A DNA stretch of 64,000 nucleotides, taken from assembly GCF_008727865.1 (NCBI RefSeq), contig NZ_VTWU01000008.1:1-64000 (forward strand). The letters are read 5' to 3'. The stretch is from Hymenobacter busanensis. GTDB lineage: Bacteria > Bacteroidota > Bacteroidia > Cytophagales > Hymenobacteraceae. The position numbers were made by a program, and so were the translations under genes. The notes below the pieces were generated by a model, which was not told where the DNA came from, searched no databases, and saw only the letters and a list, made by a program, of their open reading frames with translations. Position 1 is the first letter of the stretch. Every line of letters begins with the position of its first letter. Shown in pieces: positions 19,005 to 27,428 of the stretch.

Positions 19005-19113
19005 GGGGAAAAGGTCAGCAACCGCACCGGAGGTGCGGCAGGGAAGCAGAAAAGAAAAGGCGGCGCTCAACGGGCAACGTGGCCCGCAGGCCGCCCGGCG
19101 GCCGAGTTTAGGC

Positions 19114-19156
19114 AAAAAAAGCGAGAGGCCGGGGCTGCAAGCAGCCCCGGCCTCTC
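19114..19156 (-). terminator. Terminator of the membrane-fusion protein gene
   Basis: A 16-base perfect stem at 19123-19138 / 19141-19156 with a 2-base loop, followed on the minus strand by a run of seven T. It separates the efflux genes from gpsA. Confidence 0.92.
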
Positions 19157-19183
19157 CTCTTGCCGGTTGCAGTGGCGTTTGGC

Positions 19184-20605
19184 TTAGTCGTTGTCGTCGG
19201 CCGCGTCTTCCTTCAAGGCGGCGCGGTTCAGGCTCTTAGCGTCTTTCACCACTACCAGGCTGCCGTCTTTCAGGCGCCGCGCATTCGATACCACGCCGTA
19301 GGGCCCGCTCACCACTTCGTCGCCGGCCTTGATGCCTTCCAGAATCTGGATGTGCTCCAAATCGTTGATGCCGGTTTTCACGGGCACCAGCACGGCCTTG
19401 CTGTTGCGAATCACGAACACGACTTCCTGCACGTCGCCCTTAGGTTTGGCCTGCTCCTCGCTGGGGCCCGAACCACCGCGGCCGCCCACGCGCACCTTCA
19501 CGCCGCCTTTTTGCTTTTCCTTATCGGCCAGCATCACGCTGTCGGTGCGCGTCGTCACCGCGTTCAGCGGCACGGCCAACACGCCCGTGCGGCGGTCGGT
19601 AATGATGTCGACGGAGGCCGTCATGCCCGGGCGGAACGGCACGATGGTGCGGCCGGCCACGTTGCGCACCAGCTGGCGGTACGACTCGGGCAGCAGGCGC
19701 ACGCGCACCTCAAACTCGGTTACGGCTTCGGCCGTCAGGGCATCCTTGGCGCTGTTGGCAATGCTGGTGACGATGCCGCGAAACTTCTCGCCCTTGCTCG
19801 TGTAAGAGTCCACCTCCACGTCGGCCGAGTCGCCCAGGTTCACGTTCACAATCTGGTTTTCGTTCACGTTCACGCGCACTTCCATCGAGTTGAGGTTGGC
19901 AATGCGCATGATTTCGGTACCGGCCATTTGGGAAGTACCCACCACTCGTTCGCCTTTCTCTACGTTCAGCTTGCTCACCGTGCCGCTCACGGGGGCGTAG
20001 ATGGTGGTTTTGTTGAGGTTCTTGCGGGCTTCTTCGAGGCCGGCCTGGGCCGAGCGCACCGAGCTCTGAGCGGCCCGAATGCTGGCCTTGGCCGAGTTGA
20101 TTTCTTCCTGTGAAGCGTCGTAAGCGGCTTTGGCCTGCTCATATTCGGCCTGTGAAATCACCTTCTGCTTGTAGAGCGAGGCGTTGCGGCGGTACGTCAG
20201 CTCGGTTTGCTTGGCCGAGGCAATGAGCTGCTGCAGGCGCGCCTGGCTTTGGCCCACGTTGGCCTGCTGCGTGCCCACCACGGCCGACTGCTGGCTGACC
20301 ATGGCCTGGTAGTTATCGGGCCGAATGCGCAGCAGCAACTGGCCTTTGCGCACGGAGTCGCCTTCGCGCACGTACAGCTCGGTTATTTCGCCCGATACGT
20401 CCGGCGAGATTTTTACCTCCGTTTCGGGCTGCACTTTGCCCGAGGCACTCACCTTCTCCACGATGCTGGCCGGGCCGGCTTTTTCAGCCAGCACCTCCAC
20501 ACCGGCGGGCTTGCCCACCCAGCCCTGCTTTTTGGCCACCACAAAACCGGCGAGCAGCAACGCCAGCACGCCGAGCAGAATAAACAACAGACGGTTGTTG
20601 CGCAT
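19184..20605 (-). CDS. Periplasmic adaptor (membrane fusion) protein of an efflux system
   Basis: Protein of 473 residues of the HlyD/MacA type. An N-terminal membrane anchor (about 6-24) is followed by a lipoyl-like half-motif (SASGKVQPETEVKISPDVSGEI), a long alpha-hairpin rich in Gln/Ala/Ser (about 100-215), the second half-motif (IYAPVSGTVSKLNVEKGERV) and beta-barrel and membrane-proximal domains (GMTASVDIITDRR, VKTGINDLEHIQILEG). It would bridge an inner-membrane pump to TolC. It follows the TolC gene on the same strand, but no MacB-like ABC or RND gene is present on either side, so the pump must be encoded elsewhere. Confidence 0.93.
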   Translation of the reverse strand: MRNNRLLFILLGVLALLLAGFVVAKKQGWVGKPAGVEVLAEKAGPASIVEKVSASGKVQPETEVKISPDVSGEITELYVREGDSVRKGQLLLRIRPDNYQAMVSQQSAVVGTQQANVGQSQARLQQLIASAKQTELTYRRNASLYKQKVISQAEYEQAKAAYDASQEEINSAKASIRAAQSSVRSAQAGLEEARKNLNKTTIYAPVSGTVSKLNVEKGERVVGTSQMAGTEIMRIANLNSMEVRVNVNENQIVNVNLGDSADVEVDSYTSKGEKFRGIVTSIANSAKDALTAEAVTEFEVRVRLLPESYRQLVRNVAGRTIVPFRPGMTASVDIITDRRTGVLAVPLNAVTTRTDSVMLADKEKQKGGVKVRVGGRGGSGPSEEQAKPKGDVQEVVFVIRNSKAVLVPVKTGINDLEHIQILEGIKAGDEVVSGPYGVVSNARRLKDGSLVVVKDAKSLNRAALKEDAADDND

Positions 20606-20665
20606 AGTACCTACAAAGAAGGGTCAGCAATGACCGGCAGGAGCGCCGGCGGAGCAAAAGAAGTA

Positions 20666-20715
20666 AAAAAGACGGCTGCCACGTGCGCCGTTTCAGCAAC
20701 GGTTTCGTGGCAGCC
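20666..20715 (-). terminator. Hairpin between TolC and adaptor genes
   Basis: A 10-base stem GGCTGCCACG / CGTGGCAGCC (20674-20683 / 20706-20715) followed on the minus strand by TTTTTT. It has the form of an intrinsic terminator inside the TolC-adaptor gene pair and may reduce read-through into the adaptor gene. Confidence 0.75.
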
Positions 20716-20759
20716 GGCCTAAAAGGAGAAAAACTGTCGTTTTCGCACTGACAATCAGC

Positions 20760-22304
20760 TTACAGCGCCAACGGCTTGCCTTGGTAGAAATCCAGCACCT
20801 TGCTGCGGAACAAGTACTCGTACTTGGCCTGAATCATGGTCGACTCGGCCGCGTTCAGGTTGTTCTTGGCAATGTTGTAGTCGGTGCCGTTCATCAGGCC
20901 GTTGTTGAAGCGGATTTCGGCGTTGCGCTGGGCCGTGGCCAAGGCTTCTACCTGCCGCTTGCTGGAGGCGTAGCGGCGCTGGGCGGCCAGGGCATCGGCG
21001 TAGGCCTGCTGAATGCTCTGGCGCAGCGTCAGGCGGGCTTGTTCGCGGTTCAGTTCGGCCCGCTTCACGTTGATTTCGGACCGCTGCACGTTGGTGCGGG
21101 CCTGAAAGCCGTTTAGAATGGGAATGTTGAGGTTGAACTGCAGCTGCTTGCCCAGGTTGTCGCCCAGCTGGTTGGAAAAGGCGGTGGGCTTGGTTTCAAA
21201 GCGCGGCTGCGCCACCCCGGTCACGTACTGTGTGGGAATGGGCGGCGTGGTAGGCGCGGCGGGGTTGTAGATGAACACCGGCGCGTAACTGAAATCGACT
21301 TCGCCGGTGGGAATAAACGACGAGCGCGCCGACGAATAGCCGGTAAAAATGCCCGCTCCAAAGCTCAGCCGCGGGTAGTAGGCGCCACGGGCTACTTCCA
21401 CGCCGCGCATGGAGCTTTGCACCCGCAGGTCGGCGGCCTTGATTTCGGGCAGGCGGCCCTGGGCCGTTTCGTAAATGCCGTTCAGGTCGTTTTCGAGCGG
21501 CACCTCGTCGGGGTCGGGCAGTTGCGGCGTGACGATGGCTACATTGCTGCTGCCGGCCGCGTCGAGGTTGAGCAGCTGCGCCAGCTGCAGCAGGGCCAGG
21601 TTGCGCTGGTTCTGGGCCGTTACCACGTTCAGTTCGTCGGAGGCAAGTTGGGCCTGGCTGTCGAGCAGGTTGCTTTCGGCCACCGAGCCGGCCCGCAGCA
21701 GCTTCTGGGTGCGCTCTACCTGCTGCTGGGTAGAATTCACGCGCAGCTGGTTGGTGCGCAGCAGCTCATCGGCCAGCAGCACCTGCAGGTAGGCCGAGGC
21801 CACGTTCAAGCTCAGGTCGTTGCGGGCTTTTTCGATGTCGTTCAGGCTGGCCTGGTAGTCGAGGGCGTCGCGCTTGATGGTGTTGCGCACCTGAAACCCC
21901 GAAAACAGGTTCACCTGGCCCGACAACGAGAAGTTGTTCGAGCGAATGGTGCTCGTTTTAAACTCGTTGGTCAGCGGGTCGATGGAAGTACCAAAGTTCC
22001 AGTTCTGCGAGGCGTTGGCGTTGGCCGTGGGCAGCAAGCCCGCCCGGCTCTGGCGCAGCGTGGCGTCGCTCAGCTCCGACGTCAGTTGCGACTGGCGCAC
22101 CTGCAGGTTGTTTTTCAGGGCGTAGTCGACGGCCTGCTGCAACGACCACGGCCCGGAAGGAGCCGCCTGGGGCACGGCCGCGGCGGGCGGGGCCGCTGGC
22201 GTAGTCTGGGCCGCCGCGGGCAAAGCCAGCCCCAGCGAGGCGAGCAGCAGCGCACCTGCCGGACCCGCTGTGTGGCGCGACAAAAACGAGGCAAGAGTAG
22301 TCAT
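20760..22304 (-). CDS. TolC family outer-membrane efflux protein
   Basis: Protein of 514 residues with a signal peptide (cleavage near ALPAAAQ, about residue 32) and a Pro/Ala linker. Two outer-membrane-efflux repeats follow: the first opens with WSLQQAVDYALKNNLQV and has LNVASAYLQVLLA; the second has LQFNLNIPILNGFQARTNVQ and ends in NNGLMNGTDYNIAKNNL. It forms the trimeric outer-membrane channel for a type I or tripartite efflux pump. The adaptor gene follows on the same strand, with a terminator-like hairpin between them. Confidence 0.94.
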   Translation of the reverse strand: MTTLASFLSRHTAGPAGALLLASLGLALPAAAQTTPAAPPAAAVPQAAPSGPWSLQQAVDYALKNNLQVRQSQLTSELSDATLRQSRAGLLPTANANASQNWNFGTSIDPLTNEFKTSTIRSNNFSLSGQVNLFSGFQVRNTIKRDALDYQASLNDIEKARNDLSLNVASAYLQVLLADELLRTNQLRVNSTQQQVERTQKLLRAGSVAESNLLDSQAQLASDELNVVTAQNQRNLALLQLAQLLNLDAAGSSNVAIVTPQLPDPDEVPLENDLNGIYETAQGRLPEIKAADLRVQSSMRGVEVARGAYYPRLSFGAGIFTGYSSARSSFIPTGEVDFSYAPVFIYNPAAPTTPPIPTQYVTGVAQPRFETKPTAFSNQLGDNLGKQLQFNLNIPILNGFQARTNVQRSEINVKRAELNREQARLTLRQSIQQAYADALAAQRRYASSKRQVEALATAQRNAEIRFNNGLMNGTDYNIAKNNLNAAESTMIQAKYEYLFRSKVLDFYQGKPLAL

Positions 22305-22331
22305 CGGGCTAAGGGTGTTTTTCGAGCAGAA

Positions 22332-22375
22332 AAAAGAGACAGGAACCCGCAGCGGCCGCTTGTGCCGGCCGCTGC
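22332..22375 (-). terminator. Terminator of sdaAB
   Basis: A 10-base stem GCAGCGGCCG / CGGCCGCTGC (22349-22358 / 22366-22375); on the minus strand a T-rich tract (CTCTTTTTTC) follows. Confidence 0.75.
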
Positions 22376-22386
22376 AGCGGCCGGCG

Positions 22387-23067
22387 TTAGTCGATGGCCG
22401 GGATGTAGCGCACCTGGTGCACCCAGCGCAGGTGGCGCAGGTATTGCAGGCTCAGCTCGGTCAGCGGAGAGTCGATTTCGATGAATTGGCGGGCCACCTG
22501 GTTTTTGCCCTGGCGGCTCACGTTCATGGTGGCAATGTTGCAGTCGTCGTGGGCAATGACGTCGGCAATGAAGGCAATGGAGCCTTTCACATCGTCGGCA
22601 TCGATGATGAGCGTGTGCAGCGCCGCCGAGAAGTCGCACGGAAACCCGTCGACCTCCACGATGCGAATCACGCCGCCGCCCCGGCTTTGCCCAATCACCT
22701 CCACCTGCGTGCCGGCGCGCTCGTCGCGCAGCTCCAGCCGGATGGTGTTCGGGTGCATGGTAGAGGCGTTGCCCACCCCCTGAAACGTGAAGTTCAGCCC
22801 CGCTTCTTTGGCGTGGTCGAACGACTCGCGGATGCGCTTGTCGTCGGTGGGGTAATCGAGCAGCCCGGCCACGATGGCGCGGTCGGAGCCGTGGCCTTCG
22901 TAGGTGCGGGCAAAGGAATTGTAGAACGTGATGGTGGCGTGGGTGGGCTGCGAACCCAGCACGCGGATGGCGGCGCGCGCGATGCGCACCACCCCGGCCG
23001 TGTGCGAGGAGCTGGGCCCAATCATCACCGGCCCAATCATGTCGAATATGCTGCTTTTTTCGGCCAT
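22387..23067 (-). CDS. sdaAB: L-serine ammonia-lyase, iron-sulfur-dependent, beta subunit
   Basis: Protein of 226 residues. With the alpha subunit it deaminates L-serine to pyruvate and ammonia using a 4Fe-4S cluster. The start at 23067 gives MAEKSSIFDMIGPVMIGPSSSHTAG, the diagnostic N-terminus. Further motifs are FYNSFARTYEGHGSDRA and STMHPNTIRL. The C-terminal ~75 residues (SIAFIADVIAHDDCNIATMN) are an ACT domain, likely sensing serine. No alpha-subunit gene lies beside it. The frame stays open far upstream but that part is antisense to the dioxygenase gene and was not used. Divergent from tryptophan 2,3-dioxygenase. Confidence 0.95.
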   Translation of the reverse strand: MAEKSSIFDMIGPVMIGPSSSHTAGVVRIARAAIRVLGSQPTHATITFYNSFARTYEGHGSDRAIVAGLLDYPTDDKRIRESFDHAKEAGLNFTFQGVGNASTMHPNTIRLELRDERAGTQVEVIGQSRGGGVIRIVEVDGFPCDFSAALHTLIIDADDVKGSIAFIADVIAHDDCNIATMNVSRQGKNQVARQFIEIDSPLTELSLQYLRHLRWVHQVRYIPAID

Positions 23068-23253
23068 AAGATGGGCTAAAGGTACTGGCTCAGCAATCAA
23101 AAACAACGGCCCAAACGCGCGCAGCGTACTTTGCCGCACGCTCGGCTGCCCGGTAGATGCGCGGCTTGCCGAATAGGTTGCCCCGAATGGCTGTCTTTTT
23201 CCCGGCTTTTTCGTTCTTTGTAACCCCTCCCCCAGATTTCCCCACCCACCCCA

Positions 23254-24252
23254 ATGTCGAATCACGACGAATTCTCTCCCGCGGTCCTCACCCAGCTGCG
23301 GCGTTTGCAGGAGAAATACGCTGCCGACGGCCAGGATCTGGCCGCCTACCTCGAAGGCCTGTACCACGCCGACTACGTCAACTACTGGGACTACATTGAG
23401 CTGGATACGCTGCTTTCGCTGCAACGGCCGCTGACCAAGATTCCCGACGAGCAGATTTTCATCATGTACCACCAGATTACGGAGCTGTACTTCAAGCTCT
23501 GCCTGGTGGAATACGAACAGATCGGCAACCTGCAAAACCCCACGCTGGGCGAGCTGGTGCTGCGCCTGGGCCGCATCAACCGCTACTTCGAAAACCTGAT
23601 CGACTCGTTCGATGTGATGGTCGACGGCATGGACCGGCAGCAGTTTCTGCAGTTCCGCCTGTCGCTGATGCCGGCCTCGGGCTTTCAGAGCGTGCAGTAC
23701 CGCATGATTGAAATTGCCTCGACTTCCCTCGACAACCTGCTCGACAAGGAGAAGCACCGGTTGCTGGGCGAGTCGGACGACCACGAGGAGCTGATGGGCT
23801 GCATTTACTGGAAGGCCGGCGCCACCCAGGAGCACGACGGTGCCAAAACCCTCACCCTGCTGCAGTTTGAGGAGAAATACCACCAAAAACTCATCGACCA
23901 CGCCGCCCAGTTCCGCCAGCGCAACGTGTGGGCCGTGGTGGAGCGCCTGCCCGTCGACGACCGGCGCCACCCGCGCCTGCTGCGCCAGCTCAAGCAGCTC
24001 GACGTGAACGTGAACATCAACTGGCCGCTGATGCACTACAAGTCGGCGGTGCGCTACCTGGAGCGCCAGGCCGGCGACGCCGTACCGGCCACCGGCGGCA
24101 CCAACTGGCGCAAGTACCTGCCACCCAAGTTTCAGAAGCGCATCTTCTACCCGCAGCTCTGGACCGAGCAGGAACTCGAAGACTGGGGCAAAAGCTGGGT
24201 CGACCAAGTGCTGGAAGAAGTAGCCGCTGCGGCGGCCGGTGTTAAAAAATAA
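23254..24252 (+). CDS. kynA: Tryptophan 2,3-dioxygenase family protein
   Basis: Protein of 332 residues. Haem-dependent cleavage of L-tryptophan to N-formylkynurenine, the first step of the kynurenine route. Motifs: MYHQITELYFK near the N-terminus (substrate-pocket His), MPASGFQSVQYR in the middle (Arg for the carboxylate) and, near the C-terminus, a candidate haem-ligand His in LMHYKSAV followed by ATGGTNWRKYLPP (substrate loop). Longer than the Xanthomonas enzyme (about 298) and typical of Bacteroidota. No other kynurenine genes are next to it. A terminator follows directly. Confidence 0.92.
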   Translation: MSNHDEFSPAVLTQLRRLQEKYAADGQDLAAYLEGLYHADYVNYWDYIELDTLLSLQRPLTKIPDEQIFIMYHQITELYFKLCLVEYEQIGNLQNPTLGELVLRLGRINRYFENLIDSFDVMVDGMDRQQFLQFRLSLMPASGFQSVQYRMIEIASTSLDNLLDKEKHRLLGESDDHEELMGCIYWKAGATQEHDGAKTLTLLQFEEKYHQKLIDHAAQFRQRNVWAVVERLPVDDRRHPRLLRQLKQLDVNVNINWPLMHYKSAVRYLERQAGDAVPATGGTNWRKYLPPKFQKRIFYPQLWTEQELEDWGKSWVDQVLEEVAAAAAGVKK

Positions 24253-24260
24253 TCCGGGGT

Positions 24261-24296
24261 AGCCAGTCGTTCTTGTGGTTCGACTGGCTATTTTTG
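24261..24296 (+). terminator. Terminator of the dioxygenase gene
   Basis: A 9-base perfect stem AGCCAGTCG / CGACTGGCT (24261-24269 / 24281-24289) followed by ATTTTTGG. Confidence 0.8.
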
Positions 24297-24313
24297 GTTT
24301 TCGACTCCCTGCC

Positions 24314-24805
24314 ATGAAGCATCTCGTTGTAGCCTCCTTCGCGGGCCTGTGCCTGCTGCTGGGTTTGCCCGCGGCCTCCTACGGCAACCACGACGGGCCC
24401 CGGCCCATCAATACGCTGCCGCGCTACGGCGGCAAGGCCAAGTCGAAAGCCCTTCAGAAAATTGACCAGGACTTCATAGCCTCGGAGCTGCGCAAGTACC
24501 GCCGCGACGCCCACGCCGCCTCCGAAGTGAGCGTGGAGCTGGGGTGGCAGCACCTGGCCCAGCAGGATCCGGCGGTATCCATCAAGCGCTTCAACCAGGC
24601 CTGGCTGCTCGATTCGACCAACTGCAACGTGTATTACGGTTTCAGCGCCTGCCTGAGCCTGCAGGGCGACGCCAAGGCCGCCCGCGAGTATTTCCGCCTA
24701 GCCCAGCGCCGCGACCCGAAAAACCAAGGCGCAGCCAAGTACAACGAACGACTGGCCGAATTGCGCAACAAGCAGGCCGACGTCTCGGCTAATATCCTCA
24801 CCTAA
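24314..24805 (+). CDS. Small exported TPR-like protein
   Basis: Protein of 163 residues. The start at 24314 gives a signal peptide (MKHLVVASFAGLCLLLGLPAASYG). The mature part carries about two TPR-like helical pairs: LGWQHLAQQDPAVSIKRFNQ followed by LDSTN, then YGFSACLSLQGDAKAAREYF followed by RRDPKN. Probably a periplasmic scaffold of unknown partner. Not recognised beyond the repeat class. Ends shortly before a strong terminator. Confidence 0.82.
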   Translation: MKHLVVASFAGLCLLLGLPAASYGNHDGPRPINTLPRYGGKAKSKALQKIDQDFIASELRKYRRDAHAASEVSVELGWQHLAQQDPAVSIKRFNQAWLLDSTNCNVYYGFSACLSLQGDAKAAREYFRLAQRRDPKNQGAAKYNERLAELRNKQADVSANILT

Positions 24806-24834
24806 GGCTTTACCCGAAGCCTTCTGAGACACCG

Positions 24835-24871
24835 AAAAGCGGCCGTAGCTCTCCAGCTACGGCCGCTTTTT
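24835..24871 (+). terminator. Terminator of the TPR gene
   Basis: A 16-base perfect stem (AAAAGCGGCCGTAGCT) with a 4-base loop and a T-run. Confidence 0.9.
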
Positions 24872-24939
24872 CATTGCCCGCCACTCATGAGAAAGCGGCT
24901 GCCTTCGGTGTCAAGTACCCACATCCGGAACTCCCGCCG

Positions 24940-24947
24940 TAATTTTG
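24940..24947 (+). promoter_or_regulatory. Candidate Bacteroidota -7 element
   Basis: TAATTTTG matches the TAnnTTTG consensus of the Bacteroidota housekeeping promoter, 50 bases upstream of the FAD oxidoreductase ATG. A matching -33 TTTG is not evident. Confidence 0.4.
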
Positions 24948-24997
24948 CGGTCTGAACCCTACCCGGCTTGCAGGCCTAACTCCCTGCCGCCCACTTT

Positions 24998-26569
24998 ATG
25001 GATAAATACGAAGTTGAACTCGTGCTGGCGCCCGCCGAGGCGTACGACGAGTTGGCCCGCTACCGGGCCCTGCTGCAGGCCGCGGGCCTGAAACCCGGCC
25101 AAGCCGATTTTGTGCACTTGCTGCGCCGCTCCATCGACGCACGGGGCCGCAACGTGGGCGTGCGCCTGCGGGCCGATATTTACCGCACGCCGCCGCCGCG
25201 GGAGCTGTTTGGGCCGTGGGTGCAGTACCAAGATGTCAGCCAGGCCAAACAGAGCGCCGTGATTGTGGGCGCGGGGCCGGCTGGGTTGTTTGCGGCCTTG
25301 CGCTGCATTGAGCTGGGCATTCGGCCGGTGGTGCTGGAGCGCGGCAAGGACGTGCGCAGCCGCCGGCGCGACTTGGCGGCGCTCAACAAGGAGCACATCG
25401 TCGACCCCGATTCCAACTACTGCTTCGGCGAGGGCGGCGCGGGCACCTATTCCGACGGGAAGCTCTACACCCGCTCCAAAAAGCGCGGCGACGTGCAGCG
25501 GGTGCTGCGGCTGCTGGTGCAGCACGGCGCCACGCCCGAAATTCTGGTGGACGCTCACCCGCACATCGGCACCAACAAACTGCCCACGGTGGTACAGGCC
25601 CTGCGCCAGAGCATCGTCGACCACGGCGGCGAGGTGCGCTTTGAGGCGCGCATGACCGAGTTGCTGCTCGACGGCGGCCGTGCCCGGGGCGCCGTGTTGG
25701 CCGATGGCACCAGCATCGAAGCCGACGCGGTGATTCTGGCCACGGGCCACTCGGCGCGGGATATTTACGAGCTGCTGCTGCGCCAGAAAGTGCGCATTGA
25801 AGCCAAGCCCTTTGCCCTGGGTGTGCGCGTGGAGCACCAGCAAAGCCTCATCGACCAGGCCCAGTACCACCGCACCGACCGCGGCCAGCTGCCGGCGGCC
25901 TCCTACGCCCTGGTGCAGCAAACCGACGGGCCCGGCGGCCAGCGCGGCGTGTTTTCTTTCTGCATGTGCCCCGGTGGCTTTATTGTGCCAGCCGCCACGG
26001 CGCAGGGCGAAGTGGTGGTGAACGGCATGAGCCCGAGCCGCCGCGACTCGCGCTTTGCCAACTCCGGCATTGTGGTGGCCATCGAGCCCGAGGACATGGA
26101 CTTGAAGCGGCACGGCGTGCTGGCCGGCCTCAAGCTGCAGCAGGAAATCGAGCAGCGGGCCTGCCAGCTAGCCGGCAACACCCAACTGGCCCCGGCGCAG
26201 CTGCTCGGCGACTTCATGCAGCGCAAAACCTCGCGCAGTTTGCTGGAAACCTCCTACCAACCCGGCCTCACCTCATTGCCGATGGATGAGGTGCTGGGCC
26301 CGAACCTGGCCAACCGGCTGCGGCAGGGCTTTCAGGCGTTTGGGCGCAAGATTCCCGGCTACACCACCAACGCAGCCCAGATTGTGGGCGTGGAAAGCCG
26401 TACTTCGGCGCCGGTGCGCATTCCGCGCGACCCGGCCACGCTGCAACACCCCGAAGTGGCGGGGCTGTACCCCTGCGGCGAAGGCGCGGGCTTTGCGGGC
26501 GGCATCGTCTCGGCGGCCATGGACGGCGAGCGGTGCGCCGAGGCCATTGCGGTTCAGCTGAGTCGCTAA
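24998..26569 (+). CDS. NAD(P)/FAD-dependent dehydrogenase (COG2509-like)
   Basis: Protein of 523 residues. An N-terminal ~80-residue domain (VHLLRRSIDARGRNVGVRLR) precedes an FAD-binding Rossmann site GAGPAGLFAAL with the ribose-binding Glu in LERGKDVRSRR. Further family segments: FGEGGAGTYSDGKLYTR, DAHPHIGTNKL, ILATGHSARD, FSFCMCPGGF and the C-terminal GLYPCGEGAGFAGGI. The family is common and conserved, but the physiological substrate is unknown. Stands alone between two terminators. Confidence 0.92.
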   Translation: MDKYEVELVLAPAEAYDELARYRALLQAAGLKPGQADFVHLLRRSIDARGRNVGVRLRADIYRTPPPRELFGPWVQYQDVSQAKQSAVIVGAGPAGLFAALRCIELGIRPVVLERGKDVRSRRRDLAALNKEHIVDPDSNYCFGEGGAGTYSDGKLYTRSKKRGDVQRVLRLLVQHGATPEILVDAHPHIGTNKLPTVVQALRQSIVDHGGEVRFEARMTELLLDGGRARGAVLADGTSIEADAVILATGHSARDIYELLLRQKVRIEAKPFALGVRVEHQQSLIDQAQYHRTDRGQLPAASYALVQQTDGPGGQRGVFSFCMCPGGFIVPAATAQGEVVVNGMSPSRRDSRFANSGIVVAIEPEDMDLKRHGVLAGLKLQQEIEQRACQLAGNTQLAPAQLLGDFMQRKTSRSLLETSYQPGLTSLPMDEVLGPNLANRLRQGFQAFGRKIPGYTTNAAQIVGVESRTSAPVRIPRDPATLQHPEVAGLYPCGEGAGFAGGIVSAAMDGERCAEAIAVQLSR

Positions 26570-26576
26570 AAAGACG

Positions 26577-26610
26577 GCTGTAGCGCGAATTGCACCCTTC
26601 GCGCTACAGC
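26577..26610. terminator. Shared terminator, FAD oxidoreductase and ECF sigma gene
   Basis: A 13-base perfect stem GCTGTAGCGCGAA / TTCGCGCTACAGC between convergent genes. The right arm contains the TAG stop of the sigma gene (26604-26606). Confidence 0.7.
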
Positions 26611-27257
26611 TCGCGCAGTACCAGGTGCACCATCCGGTCGCAACGCGGGCCGAGGTAGGCGAACGTGCGCTGCGGGTCGAAGCATTGCAATTGCTGGCGC
26701 AGCCGCTCACGCGCTCTGGCGAGGCGAACTTTCACGTTGGTTTCGGTCAGGCGAAGGTATTCGGCGGTTTCGACCACGCTCAGGCCTTCCACCGCACGCA
26801 GCACAAACACGCTGCGGTAGCCAGCCGGCAAGGCGGCCACGGCGGTTTCCAGCGCCGCGCGCAGCTCGTCGTTGAGCACGAGTTGCAACGGGGTTCGGTC
26901 TTCGATAGGCAAAGCCGGATGGTCGTCAGCATCTTCTTCGGCGCCAACGCCCAGGGTAGCGTAATGCCGCTGGCGGCGCTGGCGCAGCAGGCATTCGTTG
27001 ATGAGGATGCGCGTAACCCAGGTGGCAAAGCCGGCGCGGCCCTCAAAGCTGGCCAGCTGCTCGTAGGCCTTCACCCAAGCGGCCTGCATGGTTTCTTCCA
27101 CGGCATCGGCATCGTGCAGCAGGCCCAGGCCCACGCGGTACAGGCGTTGGTTGTAGCGCCGCAGCAGCAACTCGTAGAGTTGTTTTTCGCCGGCCAGCAC
27201 CCGCCGGATGACTTCGGCATCGGGCAGCGGCGCGTAAGGCAAAACGGTGGTCGACAT
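26604..27257 (-). CDS. ECF RNA polymerase sigma factor
   Basis: Protein of 217 residues. Region 2 spans about 20-90 (DAEVIRRVLAGEKQLYELLL, GLLHDADAVEETMQAAWVKA, FATWVTRILINECLLRQRR) and region 4 about 140-200 (LPAGYRSVFVLRAVEGLSVV, ETAEYLRLTETNVKVRLARA). The start at 27257 gives MSTTVLPYAPL. No anti-sigma gene is adjacent; the divergent neighbour is a DoxX-like membrane protein. The intergenic region carries the same promoter-like motif facing both genes, which suggests autoregulation and control of the DoxX-like gene. Confidence 0.93.
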   Translation of the reverse strand: MSTTVLPYAPLPDAEVIRRVLAGEKQLYELLLRRYNQRLYRVGLGLLHDADAVEETMQAAWVKAYEQLASFEGRAGFATWVTRILINECLLRQRRQRHYATLGVGAEEDADDHPALPIEDRTPLQLVLNDELRAALETAVAALPAGYRSVFVLRAVEGLSVVETAEYLRLTETNVKVRLARARERLRQQLQCFDPQRTFAYLGPRCDRMVHLVLREL

Positions 27258-27308
27258 AGCAGCAAACAGTGACGGCAAAGCGCCCGGGATTGGGCAGCCT
27301 TGGTGGGA

Positions 27309-27338
27309 ATTAGATGCACAAGGCCGCCAAAGGTTACA
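27309..27338 (-). promoter_or_regulatory. Candidate ECF promoter for the sigma gene
   Basis: On the minus strand TGTAACC (27338-27332), 15 bases, then CATCTAAT (27316-27309), 52 bases before the sigma ATG. It mirrors the plus-strand copy at 27361-27390. Confidence 0.6.
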
Positions 27339-27360
27339 GCACTCGAAGATAGGCGGCCGG

Positions 27361-27390
27361 TGTAACCGATTTCGGGCAACGGTATCCAAT
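27361..27390 (+). promoter_or_regulatory. Candidate ECF promoter for the DoxX-like gene
   Basis: TGTAACC (27361-27367), 15 bases, then TATCCAAT (27383-27390), 39 bases before the ATG. The AAC-type -35 element and the identical spacing to the divergent copy point to one sigma factor reading both. Confidence 0.6.
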
Positions 27391-27428
27391 GAGCAAGATT
27401 CCATTGTTCACCTCAACCCCTCACTGCC

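Noticed and set aside
22387-24315. 642-residue form of SdaAB starting at 24315
   Set aside because: The extra part is antisense to the tryptophan 2,3-dioxygenase gene; the known SdaAB N-terminus begins at 23067.
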